Source: Mangifera indica
Lineage: Eukaryota > Streptophyta > Magnoliopsida > Sapindales > Anacardiaceae
Length of the DNA stretch: 64,000 nucleotides
Assembly: GCF_011075055.1 (NCBI RefSeq)
Contig: NC_058146.1
Span: 8,990,001 to 9,054,000, forward strand
Direction of reading: 5' to 3'
The notes under the pieces: model-generated
What the model saw: the letters and a program-made list of their open reading frames with translations, nothing else
Databases searched by the model: none
What the model was told of the DNA's origin: nothing
Position numbers and translations under genes: made by a program
Shown: positions 45,383-55,799 of the stretch, one piece after another
How the letters are laid out: every line of letters starts with the position of its first letter
How positions within the stretch are numbered: position 1 is the stretch's first letter

Positions 45383-46575
45383 GTGAATTATTTAGCATAC
45401 AATATTGTTCTTTATGATTTCACATATCAAAAAAAGAAGAAATTCTTTTATGATGTTAAAAATTATTTTTGGGAGGACCTTTGTTTGTATAAATTTTGTT
45501 CTGATCAAATCATTAGGAGATGTGTGCCTGAAAATGAAATAGAAAGTGTGTTAGTTCATTGTCATTCTTTAGAATGTGGAGGACATTTGATTCTACTAAA
45601 GCAACTGCAAAAGTTCTTCAATGTGGTTTTCATTGGCCACATTATTTAAGGATGTTTATCCATTTGTTGTTTCATGTGACCATTGTCAAAGCTCTAAGAA
45701 TATTTCACATAGGAAATAATTGCCCTTAAATAATATTTTAGAAGTTGAGTTGTTTGATGTATGGGGAATAGATTTTATGTGACCTTTTCCACCCTCATTT
45801 TCTAATCAATATATTCTTTTAGCTGTGGATTATGTGTCTAAATGGGTGGAAACAGTAGCCCTTCCTGATAACAATGCTAAGAGTGTTCGCAATTTTCTTA
45901 AAAAGTACATTTTACTCATTTTGGCACTTTTAGAGCAATCATAAGTAATGAAGGTAAGAATTTCTATAATCGAGACCTCGATACATTATCAACTAAATAT
46001 GGTGTAACTCATCATGTACTGACACGATATTATCCCCAAACTAGTGGACAGGTTGAGGTTTCAAATAGAGTAACAAAACGCACTTTAGAAAAAACAGTGA
46101 GTACCACTAGGAAGGATTGGTCAAAAAAACAAGATGATGCATTGTGGGCATATAGAACAACCTTTAAAACACCTATTAGAATGTCTTTGTTTTGTCTAAT
46201 ATATGGGAAGGCTTGTGATTTACCTGTGGAATTAGAACATAAAGCATGTTGGGCAACTAAATATTTCAATTTTGATATGCAGGCTGTGGGAGAAAAGAGA
46301 TTGCTGCACTTAAATGAGATGGAGGAATTTCGCTTGAATGCATATAAGAATGCACTTATTTACAAAGAAAGAACCAAAAAGTGGCATGACCAACATATTG
46401 TTTATCATAATTTTCAGGAGATAAAGTACTTCTATATAATTCTTGCCTTAAATTATTTCCAAGTATGTTGCAATCAAGATGGTTTGGGCCTTTCCTTGTA
46501 ACGAATGTTGTTCCTTCTGGTGCAGTTGAGTTGCAAGATGGTGATCGAAAATTTAAAGTAAATGAGCAATGATTG
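45383..46575 (+). pseudogene. Element A integrase
   Basis: N-terminal zinc-binding region in open frame 45383-45649 (IIRRCVPENEIESVLVHCHS, then GGH). The core starts with IDFM and YILLAVDYVSKWVETVALP (45815-45870). The second DDE acidic residue, normally in ISDxGxHF, is Asn here ([10 protein letters not shown], codon 45947-45949). The Glu in SGQVEVSNR is kept (about 46040-46070). A long open frame, 46097-46501, then carries [37 protein letters not shown] and the C-terminal helix [18 protein letters not shown]. Frameshifts and stops elsewhere. The loss of a catalytic Asp means it would be inactive even if the frames were intact. Confidence 0.88.
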
Positions 46576-46785
46576 AAATTATTTGCTTTCATTGTTATGT
46601 GTGTTTGTTAGCTGTGTTGGTCGTGATTCGATTGAAATATTTTAGTTTGAGTCTATTAAGTTTTATTTTAAGCATTTCAGTTTTTCTCTGAAAAAAAAGA
46701 AACTTGTTTGTTGTGAGGATGGGTTGAACATTGTCAAATGTGTATAGTTAAGATCTTTATATTAATCAAGGTTTGTTGATGGTTC

Positions 46786-47009
46786 TATGAAAATTTATTT
46801 GCATTTGGTCAATATCTACTTATATATAAATTTTTAGGAGAAACCATTCTTCTTAGTAAGTTTAGTTAAAGTTTTTTTTTGGGACCCTAGTACTTGTTAT
46901 GAAAATTTATTTGCATTTGGTCAACATCTACTTATATATAAATTTTTAGGAGAAACCATTCTTCTTAGTAAGTTTAGTTAAAGTTTTTTTTTGGGACTTT
47001 GAGTATTGC
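46786..47009 (+). repeat. 112-bp near-perfect tandem duplication
   Basis: Two head-to-tail copies starting at 46786 and 46898 (TATGAAAATTTATTTGCATT...). Over the first about 100 bp they differ at a single visible base (TCAATATC versus TCAACATC) and both include the T-run followed by GGGAC. They lie in the untranslated stretch after integrase of element A. Confidence 0.92.
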
Positions 47010-47689
47010 TTGAAACTATTGTAAACAGAGCAAAGAAGGGTCAGCTAGCTTATACGGTTCCCTAGTAAACTTTCAGTTGAGTGAGCCTTTTGGATAATCA
47101 ATCAGTTAAAATAATAAGTATTAAATATAAAGAGGGACACAATGACGAACTTCGTCGTAAAGTTAAACTTGTTCAAAAAAAAATTTTATGTTATCTTGAA
47201 TCTACTCCACTATTTTAAGTTGCTAGTAATTGGTGATAGACATGAAAATCTTTATATATTATGTCTTTATAATTGCCTATTTCCATGTAAATTGGTGACT
47301 TTAAAACAAGAGTATGCAAAGCACTTTAAATTTATGATGTGTTGAATAACTGGGTGCTGGCATCACAAATGTTTGCATTCGTACCAAAAGGCACATGTGA
47401 ATTGAGGAAAGAAAAACTAAATAATAATAATAAAAAAATGCATAATAAATATAACCACCCTTCAAGTTACTTTTGTTTGTGGTAACGGACAGAAAACATG
47501 TGAACAAGGAAAACATGAAAATCTTTATTTTGTCTATTTGTATATTGACTAGATGTTTGACCTTTCACACACATGCACTCACAGAACCAAAAGTGAAGTG
47601 AAATTAATATTTTGATAGAAATTTTGCACAGTTGTCATGTTTCTCAATTTCCCATAAAGAATTTGTATTGCTTGAAGACAAGCCAAACT
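47010..47689. other. Element A 3' untranslated stretch
   Basis: No gene recognised between the tandem duplication and the polypurine tract. Short frames lack motifs. Confidence 0.5.
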
Positions 47690-47706
47690 TTAAGTTTGGG
47701 GGTTTT
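47690..47706 (+). promoter_or_regulatory. Element A polypurine tract region
   Basis: TTTAAGTTTGGGGGTTT lies immediately upstream of the 3' LTR start TGATGTAGG, the usual place and form in this group. Confidence 0.7.
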
Positions 47707-48826
47707 TGATGTAGGCAATTTTTATAAATAATTTTGATATCTTTTTACTTAAATTATTTTGTTTAACTTATATTTATTGTAATTATGTTAGGTGAATCAA
47801 AAAAAGCAAAAATGTATAGATAATGTGCAACTTGGGAAATAAATGTATGAAGTGGAGAAAAACAAGGATTGAAGGACAAAGTTTATCTTTATTTAGATAG
47901 AAGTCAACTATAACAGTTTGGTGAGAAGGAAAATTAGGATTGAATTGCTACAATTAAGAACTGTATTATGCACTTGAATAGGGGGAATTTCATCATTTCA
48001 CATAAATGTCATAATTGCCTCCTAATTCAAGTTTAACTCTTGTGAAGTATACATAGATGAATATTGAAGAGAGAGTAAGTGAAGAAAATTTGAACATAAA
48101 GTGATTTTTGGAGAAAGGATAAAGGTTGGAGTGAAGATTTATTCAAGAATTTTTTCTTTTCTCTTTTCACTTATGAACTAGTCTATTTGACACTTAATCA
48201 TTTTTAAATTCAGTATGAACTAAATTTATTTTTCTAGGGTATTTTAATGTAGCTTGTTACTTTAAATATTTGAGATTATTTCAATTGATTTTACAATTAG
48301 ACCTAGGCATTAAAATCCATAAGAAAACAGTTTGGAAAGGAAGCCATATATTTTAACTTGTGTATATCAAATTCAATAACCATAAAGCATAATGAATTAA
48401 TCAAAGTTTAATATTGATGTTGGAAAATTAAATAATATATTTTGATTAATATATTTGATATGACTTGGGAAAGAATATTAATGAAATTAGAGATGTTTAA
48501 CCATAATGTAAATAATTAAAGTGTGATTGTCAATGAAATAATCTAAATAGAATTAGTACAAGTGAAATCAAAATACTCTAGGCTATATTCATATTGGTCT
48601 AATTTTTTGCTATAATGTTTTTTTAAATTATTGTTCATTGGATCAAATTTAATTCTCAACTTGTTTAGATTCTATAAAAAAAAATAAAAGTTAGATACTT
48701 GTTAGTTTAAATAATAATAGGGGTAAGACAATTTTGATACTTACTAAATAATCCTCGTGGGAATGATTTTTAACTCACTACTATGTTACTTGAGCCATTT
48801 CATACACTGCAAATTTTGCCATAACA
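47707..48826 (+). repeat. Element A 3' LTR
   Basis: About 1.12 kb and uninterrupted. It is the empty-site partner of the split 5' LTR. The end near 48826 is approximate; no 5-bp duplication matching the bases before 25567 (CACTA) follows. Confidence 0.88.
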
Positions 48827-49067
48827 TTACATCTGTTAGGTGCATTTCAGGTAGGTGCACATATGCCCACATCTGTTCAAGATTATAAGTTGGCACCATA
48901 AACATTTTTCACAGTAAGGATTATCACATTTTTCTATTGAAAGGATCAAATAAGGAATTAGTTTGGTATGTTTAATAGGAAATAGTTCGATGTCTGCATT
49001 TGTTGTTATTTGGATAGAAATTCAATAAAGGACTTACCTATTGTTAAGAAAATAAATAGAATAAAAT
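48827..49067. other. Spacer between elements A and H
   Basis: Short AT-rich stretch with no gene. It shares loose phrases with the left flank of A near 24888-25090. Confidence 0.4.
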
Positions 49068-49386
49068 TGTTTACCAGAGTGTCTATTGAAATAAACATTT
49101 CTATTAACTCAAATGGAGCACGAGAGCTTGATTAGTCCTCAAAGCACTTACTAATTACTAATATAAAAGAGAAAATTTTGATGAAGTTTTTTGATTGATG
49201 GATGGTTTTACAAGTGAAGTAACATGCCTATTTATACTTTGCATTGGTGGTTTACATACAATTAAGAAATGGGTTTTACTTATGTGTTAGGTTCATTAAT
49301 TGGCTAAGGTTTTGGCCACTTCTTCTTTTGTCACATGGCTCTACTAACTCGAAGATTAGTGGCCCTACATCTCTCAATTTGCATCA
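49068..49386 (-). repeat. Element H probable 3' LTR
   Basis: Read on the minus strand, a purine tract (CAAGGAGGAAAGACC, 49388-49402) precedes TGATGCAAATTG at 49386. The other limit is taken as TGTTTACCAG at 49068. There is no second LTR to compare, so both limits are inferred. Confidence 0.5.
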
Positions 49387-49409
49387 TATTGGTCTTTCCT
49401 CCTTGAAGA

Positions 49410-50040
49410 AATTCTGATAACTCTAATCAAATGTCTAAAAAATTCAAACTTGTCTCGCGATAGCACTTTGGTGAAAATGTCTGTCAATTGGTCTTCTATT
49501 CTACAGTATTAAAGTGTTATCTCTTTATTGGCTTCAACTTTCTTTAGAAAGTGATACTTGATTGTTATGTGTTTTGTACGATTATGAAAGACATGATTCT
49601 TGGCCATTGCGATTGTTGATTTACTATCACATAAAATCTCTATTACTTGTTATTGACCTTCTATCATCTCTTTGAGTATACTTCAGAGCCAAATTGCTTA
49701 ATTCACTAAATTTGCAGTGGCTACATATTCTACTTCTGCAGATGATTGTGCTACTCTTGTTTGTTTGATGCCTATGAGAATATTTCCATGCCCAGTGTAA
49801 ATGCATACCCCACCCCAAAAGTACTCTTCATGCCATATACAGATCTTACGTAATCACTATCAGTGTATCTAGTTAGCTTCAAGTTATTCATATGATTGAA
49901 CCAAATACCATAGTCTTTTGTGCCCTACAAGTATCACAAAATTCTCTTTGTAGCTCCGTAGTGAATTTGATTGGGATTCTATATGAATCTTGATAGCAGA
50001 CTTATAACAAACATGATATATAGTTAAGTGGCAATCAAGT
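49410..50040 (-). pseudogene. Element H RNase H remnant
   Basis: Minus-strand RNase H and tether of copia. The terminal KLSREKFEFFRHLIRV-like segment lies near 49410-49460, the HKTHNNQVSLSKESxS-like block near 49540-49590, the NHVFHNRTKHITIKYHF-like motif near 49560-49610, and a STAEVEYVAT-like stretch near 49715-49745. Multiple stops and frame changes. The order is right for the last pol domain before the 3' LTR. Confidence 0.7.
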
Positions 50041-50905
50041 AGAGTAGGTACCCAATAAGAATTCTGTAATGTGAAACATCTGCTTTCTCATAACCATTTT
50101 CTTTTATGAAATTTTCATTAATAACTAGCAGAGCTACTATTGGCTTGCACTTATTCATCTTTAATCTTCTAAGCAGATTCATAATATACTTCTTCTGTGA
50201 GATGAATATCTTAGACTTTTTTTAGATAATTTCAATGCTAAGGAAATAATGCATCGAGTTCAAATTTGTCATCTTGAATGGTCGCACCATATTTTCTTTA
50301 AACTCTTTCATCATCTTCTTATTATTGCTTGTACAAATAAGATCATCTACATAAAGAGAGATGATGACATTATTGTCATCATGAGACTTGATGTAGAAAT
50401 TCAATACTCCTCTTAAATAATTGATTAGTGAAGCATTTATCAATCCTGCTATACCAGGCTCTCGGAGCTTGCTTCAAGCCATGTAATGTTTTCTTCAATT
50501 TAAGTACTTTATCTTCCTTTCCTAAAACCACAAACCCTTGAGGTTGCTTTACATAGATTTCTTCTTCAAGGTATCTATTGAAAAAAGTTGACTTCACATC
50601 AAACTGATAAATCTTCCATTTCTTTAGTGCAGTAAGAGTGATAAAAGTTTGGATGGTGTCTAATCGTGCAATAAGAGCAAATGTCTCATTGTAGTTGACT
50701 TTGAATTGTTGCGCATAGACTTTTATAATTAGTCTGGCTTTATGCTTCTCAATTATGCTGTTATAATTGAACTTTGTCTTGTATGCCTATTTCACTCTAA
50801 TGGTCTTCTTATCTTTAGGACACCAACTTCCACCTATTATTTTTCTTATTCATCTTAATATCTTGTTGTATTGCCTTCAACCATGTTTCCTGCTTTGAGG
50901 TTATC
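50041..50905 (-). pseudogene. Element H reverse transcriptase remnant
   Basis: Two overlapping minus-strand frames contain the core: STFFNRYLEEEIYVKQPQGF and LKKTLHGLKQAPRAWYSRID (50379-50597), then after a shift NVIISLYVDDLICTSNN with intact YVDD (50342-50353) and the NLNSMHYFLSIEI block (about 50225-50260). Upstream, an ETWLKA-like opening of RT lies near 50890. A frameshift between RID and YVDD and scattered stops rule out activity, although the catalytic box survives. Confidence 0.85.
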
Positions 50906-50979
50906 TAAAAATTCATCCTAAAAAATCATTAAGGATGAAGATCAAATCGTCAAAAAATGCATGTTAGCAATTGGTAATG

Positions 50980-51560
50980 CCTACAAAAAAAGAAATCGTC
51001 CTTAATAACTACTCATTGTAGACAAAATAGTATTTCATCATAAAAAAATACATATTTTGAGACAAAATATTTTATCCATAAATAAAGTGATTTCATACCA
51101 AAAAACTCTATTTCGTCATCACATTTACAGATTAAATTTTTAATCCTTGATAATGTGGTGAATACGGGACAAACTTTTTCGTCTTTAATTGTATAATTAA
51201 TTAGAGACAAAATTGTTTCATCCTTGATTATATATTGAATTGGGAATAATTTTTTTATCCTTGATTGTGTAATAAATTAGGGACAAAATTTTTCGTTCTT
51301 GATTATATAATAAATTGGAGACAAACTTTTTTTCGTTGATTGTGTGGTAAATTGGGGACTTTTTTTTTTGTCCTTGATTGTATGAATTGAAGACAAAATT
51401 TTTGTCATTGATTATTTAGTGAATTAAAGAAAACTTTTTATGTCTGATTGTGTTGTAAATGGATTACAAAAAAATTTGTTTTTGATTATGTGATAATTAG
51501 GAAAACAAATTTTCGTGCTTGTTTATATGGTAAATTTAAGATGGAAATTTCAATCGTAAA
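50980..51560. repeat. 37-bp tandem array, CACTA-like
   Basis: About eleven units of 34-40 bp, with starts near 51146, 51183, 51223, 51260, 51298, 51335, 51373, 51407, 51445, 51482 and 51518. The consensus is roughly CTTGATTGTGTAATAAATT, then GGGACAAAATTTTTCGTC. Such CGTCC/GGGAC-bearing subterminal repeats are usual in plant CACTA (En/Spm) elements. At 50981, GCCTACAAAAAAAG, then AAATCGTCC, resembles a decayed CACTACAAAAAA terminus. No opposite terminus or transposase was found. Confidence 0.6.
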
Positions 51561-52263
51561 TTAAAATTAACGATTATATTAATCTTTGAAATCTAACAAT
51601 TCATATAAAACATATTTTTATCAAATTTTCTTCTTTTATGGAAATCAATAACACTATTTACTTTCAGCTTGTAAATTAAAGAGAAGGCTAGCTTGAACCT
51701 TTTACAAAAATAAATTAAGCTTCACTCAATTTTAGCCTTAAGAATGAATTTGTCCATTCTTGATTGAAAATAAGAAAAGTTGTCGAAATCATTAACAAAA
51801 CAAGAATAGTGACTCTTTTATTCATGAATTGTAACATCCTAAAGAGCTAATGTTGTATCAATAACTGTTTTAAATTCAGACCTTGCTTGCCATCTAAAAT
51901 ATGATAGATCATCGAAAGTATGATCCACAACACATAACTAGATCATCTAAAATAAGATAGATCCCAATACATAACTAGATCATCCAAAAATCACACATCA
52001 ATTGTTATTCAAGTTTACAAATAAATCTACCATCTGTATTTGTTGCAAGGTAATAGTAATCAAAATTTCAGGTTCATATCTTGTACCTCTTCATCACCAA
52101 GGGTTACCCTGATCCACAGCACATTTACCCTTCGATGTCTTCGGAGAAGCTGCAAAATTATATGTTAGTTATAACAACATAAAGAGAACACCAGATAAAA
52201 GAGGGCAAAATTTGTCAGGGGATAAAAATAAGATTTCTTATTGAACTACAGAAAGACATCACA
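51561..52263. other. Gene-free region right of the array
   Basis: No supported gene. Near 51900-51990 the phrase CATAACTAGATCATC recurs twice. A GC-richer patch at 52070-52155 could be an old exon but has no recognisable product. Confidence 0.35.
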
Positions 52264-52372
52264 ATACTACATCAGGAAACAACAGCAATGACAATAATAA
52301 TGCCTTCATGTCATAAATACTACATCAGGAAACAACAGTAATAATAGTAATAATGCCCTTCATGTTCATGTC
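52264..52372. repeat. Tandem duplication of about 55 bp
   Basis: ATACTACATCAGGAAACAAC followed by AGYAATxA and AATAATGCC, ending TTCATGTCA, occurs twice in a row (starts near 52265 and 52317). Confidence 0.8.
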
Positions 52373-52499
52373 ACAGGACAATCAAATGAATAGAAGAAGT
52401 AAACAAGTTTATTTAACAAAATTTACTACTTCAAGCAGCATCAACCTTAACTTGTTCCGACCTTCCAGTACTAGATATTCCTTGCAGACTTACAGGTAC

Positions 52500-52586
52500 A
52501 TGGTGCCAATAGGTTCCTTTCTTAATGGCTACTTGACAGAAGATATGTTCATGGTGCAATCTAAGGGGTTTGAAGATAAAGGCTAG
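52500..52586 (+). pseudogene. Minute copia RT fragment
   Basis: The frame ending at TAG 52584-52586 reads GSFLNGYLTEDMFMVQSKGF then EDKG, matching the copia RT segment usually reading AFLNGYLEEEIYMVQPEGF. Only about 25 codons are recognisable, with nothing of copia on either side, so it is a short relic or filler captured during break repair. Confidence 0.65.
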
Positions 52587-54625
52587 CTAACTATATATTT
52601 GTCTATAGTGTTTAAAATAATAAAACCAAAATCAAACATTAAAAAGACACAAATCACTCATGATTTTTACCTTGAAGGAGCGGATGGATGATTTCCAACA
52701 GCTAACAGCAATTGTAACATTTTTTTTTGTTGTTCTAAGCAAATTTTTAATTGGTCTTTACTATAATGTAAAGTCAAGCTAGCATTAGATCACCAAGCAC
52801 TATATCACCAGCTGAACAAAAGAGACTAATATAGTACATTGGAAAATCACTAAAAAATAGAGAATTATGTTTTGAGAAATTAAATAACTGTGAAGTTAAC
52901 TAAAAAGTAGAAATCTCACACAGCTGCAACTGAAGCAGAATTATTGACTGTTGTAATGCTAAATCAATTATTTAGTGGAAAGAAACTTGAAATATGTTTA
53001 AGAAATCCACTAACAATAAAGTCAGCCAAAAATAAATAAGCACCAACATGTGTTGGTAGACCATAAGGTAGTCGAGTACCTTATGGACTTGAAATATGTA
53101 CTTTAAGGTTGCTACTAATAAGAAATAATCATAATTATAAATTCAACAATAAGTTAAAGTAACTGAGATTCGAAAAATCAATGATATGAATTTCAGTTTC
53201 GATTAAAACATGCACATCTCATTCTACATCAACCAATAGTAGAAAAGTAAAAGAAAGAAAGGTATAGCAAACAAAGACCAAGGTTAGCAAGAAGCAAAAA
53301 CAAGAGACCAAAGCAGCCACTAAGTAGTTACTTTCCCTAGCCATATACCAACATTATCGACCTCTCAATGAATAATTTAATGAGAAACTCCTAAGACTCA
53401 ACATATAGCACTTAAAAAAACTGTAGCAATTCAATGGTAAAATTAATTGTTGTTCAACTTTTCCAATGTATTTACTAATTTTGAGTGACATCTTCCACAT
53501 AGAAACCTAACATACTCAAAAACTCATCGATCTTTACAACCTCATAAACTGTTATACTATCTGTAGAGGTTGTCCTAGGCAATCGATAAGTTTTTTAACA
53601 CACATGACTCCACAAATTCAGTACTCTCAGACTTACTATGATTCATTTCGATTATTATTGTTTTGTTTTTGTAAAAGCTACGAGTGGTTAAACTCTTTAT
53701 GTAAGCACTAAGAGAGATTCTTCAATCCCTATGAACTTGTAGTGTTTTATTTTATTGTTAATATATTTTCATTGATGTTTGATTTAATGAGCATATTATG
53801 TCTTACATTGAGTCAAGGGCCTAAATTCACGTATTTTTGTTGGTTCACATAGACTACTATTGAGAGGTATGCAGAATTTTTTCACTCATTCATTAAAAAT
53901 GGATACTTTAGAGATAGATTAAGTCCTTGTGGAACAATTGGTTGTCATGAAACTTAAAGGGTTCATATTAATCGAATACCACAAGAGTAGGTGTCTATTT
54001 AATACTTACACATTTAATCAACCTCGAGAGAGGAACTAGAGTAAAATAAGATAACCAATACATCACGAACAAAGAGAGCACATATGGTTTAAACTACAAG
54101 CTTATGTGGGATTGTCGGTGAAATCTTAACCCTTAGATATTGTTGTTATATAAGTTCAATCAACAGTAAGTAGGTTGCATTAATAGAATAGATTTGTAAT
54201 AGTTAATTTAGTTGCATTAGTTTGGATTCCCTAGCTAATTTAGTTTACAAAATGAATTAGTAGTTGACTCCTAATCCCTGCAGAATCAATATTTATTATA
54301 TTATTTGAAGACTCGTGCATTTGCAAGTTTGAAGCAACAATGGGCTAAGAAAATTTTAAGCAGTTATTGAAACAAGAAAATCTTTACATGCATATTGAAG
54401 TATTTGATTAATTTTTAATTTTTTTTATATTTTTAATAGTAATATCTAAACGGGTTATTTTCTTTGTCTAGTCAATCAGTCTATAATGCGTACCTAATCT
54501 TGCTGATGGATTATGTTGTTGGTTGCTTAATTTTCATATGGAACTCTACTTCAACTTTGCCTCAATCTTGTTGTCTAGAAAACGTCACACCAAATATCAT
54601 AAATATATGTTTGAAATTTAACAGA
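52587..54625. other. Gene-free region
   Basis: About 2 kb with no supported gene, LTR or RNA gene. The frame at 54464-54661 has no recognisable motif. This may be the least transposon-rich host spacer in the window. Confidence 0.4.
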
Positions 54626-55082
54626 TGTTATCGCATGAGAAATGGGAAAGACTTTTATTGAATCAACAAATGATTACAACTTATTGTTATTGCAACAACA
54701 AAATTGAATGGAATTGATTAAACGACTAACTACGAAAACACTAAACCAATGACTACCTTTGACAATATAGGTATTAGTTACCCCTGGCATAAAGTCCCTA
54801 ATACCTTGAACTCTCTTTATTTTTCTCTATTTTTTCCTACCTGCGAGCTCTTCTTTTAAACTACTGCTCGACTCCTTATGTTCCCCTTATTTGAAAAAAT
54901 CAACTTCATCTCCTCGTTTGCTTTTGGCTTTGAATAAATCAACTTGATACTTGTTTGAATAAATTAGCTTAAGCTCCTTATCTGCTTCAGACTTGAATGA
55001 ATCAACTTGATCCCATTTTATCCCAAGCTTGAAAGCTTCCAAATTATTGTTTGTGACTAATTCTTATGAATGTCTAATGTCA
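54626..55082 (-). repeat. Element E 3' LTR
   Basis: 457 bp. On the minus strand it starts TGACATTAGACATTC directly after the purine tract and ends GCGATAACA. An AATAAA polyadenylation-like signal (as GATTCAATAAAAGTC) lies near the end at about 54650. The partner LTR is absent from the window. Confidence 0.75.
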
Positions 55083-55092
55083 TCCCTCCTCC
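55083..55092 (-). promoter_or_regulatory. Element E polypurine tract
   Basis: GGAGGAGGGA on the minus strand, immediately upstream of the LTR start. Confidence 0.8.
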
Positions 55093-55437
55093 ATTGATAA
55101 ACTCTGATAGAGACCTTATCAATAACCCTCACCCCCATAAGGGCCTTCTCTTTGTCCTCAAGGTGAAAAGTTGGGAAGCATTATCAAATGGTGTCAAAAA
55201 GTCCCTTATGGCAAATCTGTTAAATAGCTTGTGGTTACATGTGCAGTTCAACATCCTCTGTTGGATGAGGTGGGAGAGGTTGGCTAATTACCCTAGGACA
55301 AATAACCTTTTTTAACTACGATGCATGCATGAAAGATAGGTTGGATACAAGAATAGAAATGAAAAGTGAACCTATGGCAACTCCACTAATTTTCTAGGTA
55401 ATCTCATACGACCTATAATATTTTGGAGTAAGCTTCT
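55093..55437 (-). pseudogene. Element E integrase tail / pol C-terminus
   Basis: Minus-strand reading begins at the copia D junction with KLTPKYYRSYEITRKISGVA, the GPF/Y-type end of integrase, then a VISQPLPPHPTEDVELHM stretch (about 55240-55310) and CFPTFHLEDKE near 55150-55180, which in chromovirus-like elements follows the chromodomain. A chromodomain itself is too decayed to identify. One stop after ELHM and shifts elsewhere. The other half of integrase continues at 60124. Confidence 0.75.
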
Positions 55438-55719
55438 TTAGGACTAATTTAGTAGATTAGTTTATTACGTGTCCTATTTAGAATTATTCAACAAATTTGT
55501 TTTTCATTCTATTCCTAGTCTTACGAATTGTCCTTGTCCTTAGGAATAAATAACTGAGATAAGATAACATTTTATTTGTTCCTATTTTCCAATGTCCCAA
55601 GTCTATATAAAGGCTAGTCAGTGAATTATCATTATATTTCAATATTCATTTAATAAAGGTGAAATTAGAGTTGCTTTATTTGCAAAAAGATTATCCAGAA
55701 CTTTCCCTCTTGTCTTACA
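55438..55719 (+). repeat. Element D 5' LTR
   Basis: 282 bp ending CTTGTCTTACA. The first bases read TTAGGACTAATT, where the partner has TGTTGACTAATT, so the terminal TG has mutated. A TATATAAAGG TATA box at about 55603-55612 and an AATAAAGG signal follow inside. Confidence 0.95.
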
Positions 55720-55725
55720 ATATTT

Positions 55726-55737
55726 TGGTATTAGAGC
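55726..55737 (+). promoter_or_regulatory. Element D primer-binding site
   Basis: TGGTATTAGAGC, 11 of 12 bases of the tRNA-iMet site, six bases after the LTR. Confidence 0.92.
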
Positions 55738-55799
55738 TAAGTTTGGAAGGCAAAAGAGAAAAAAAAACAAAAACCTATTGCAAAAAGAAGAGACAAGGT

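Larger units (their letters stand above)
25567..48826 (+). mobile_element. Ty3/gypsy retrotransposon A, host of two nested elements
   Basis: Outer element of the nest. Its LTRs start TGATGYAG at 25567 and 47707 and end near 31570 and 48826. The 5' LTR is split by copia B (26218-31056) and the internal region by Athila C (33409-41742). Removing both, with one TSD copy each, leaves about 10.1 kb, with LTRs of about 1.16 and 1.12 kb. A tRNA-Asp-type primer site follows the 5' LTR, and a purine-rich tract precedes the 3' LTR. Pol order is PR-RT-RNase H-IN, as in Ty3/gypsy, and the sequence style is that of the Athila/Tat side of the group. No env-like frame follows integrase. No target duplication was found. 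All domains are broken. Confidence 0.88.
49068..50905 (-). mobile_element. 5'-truncated Ty1/copia element H
   Basis: Minus-strand copia remnant holding the 3' LTR, RNase H and RT. It stops at the N-terminal part of RT near 50905, where unrelated tandem-repeat sequence begins, so gag, protease, integrase and the 5' LTR are missing. The left LTR end is approximate. Confidence 0.78.

Noticed and set aside
25562..48831. Target-site duplication for element A
   Set aside because: CACTA before the 5' LTR does not recur after the 3' LTR; a shifted boundary did not help, so none is claimed.
51146..51560. CRISPR-like regular repeats
   Set aside because: Units are contiguous and degenerate with no unique spacers, in a plant nuclear context; better explained as a transposon tandem array.
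54464..54661. 65-codon plus frame near element E
   Set aside because: No recognisable motif and no supporting context.
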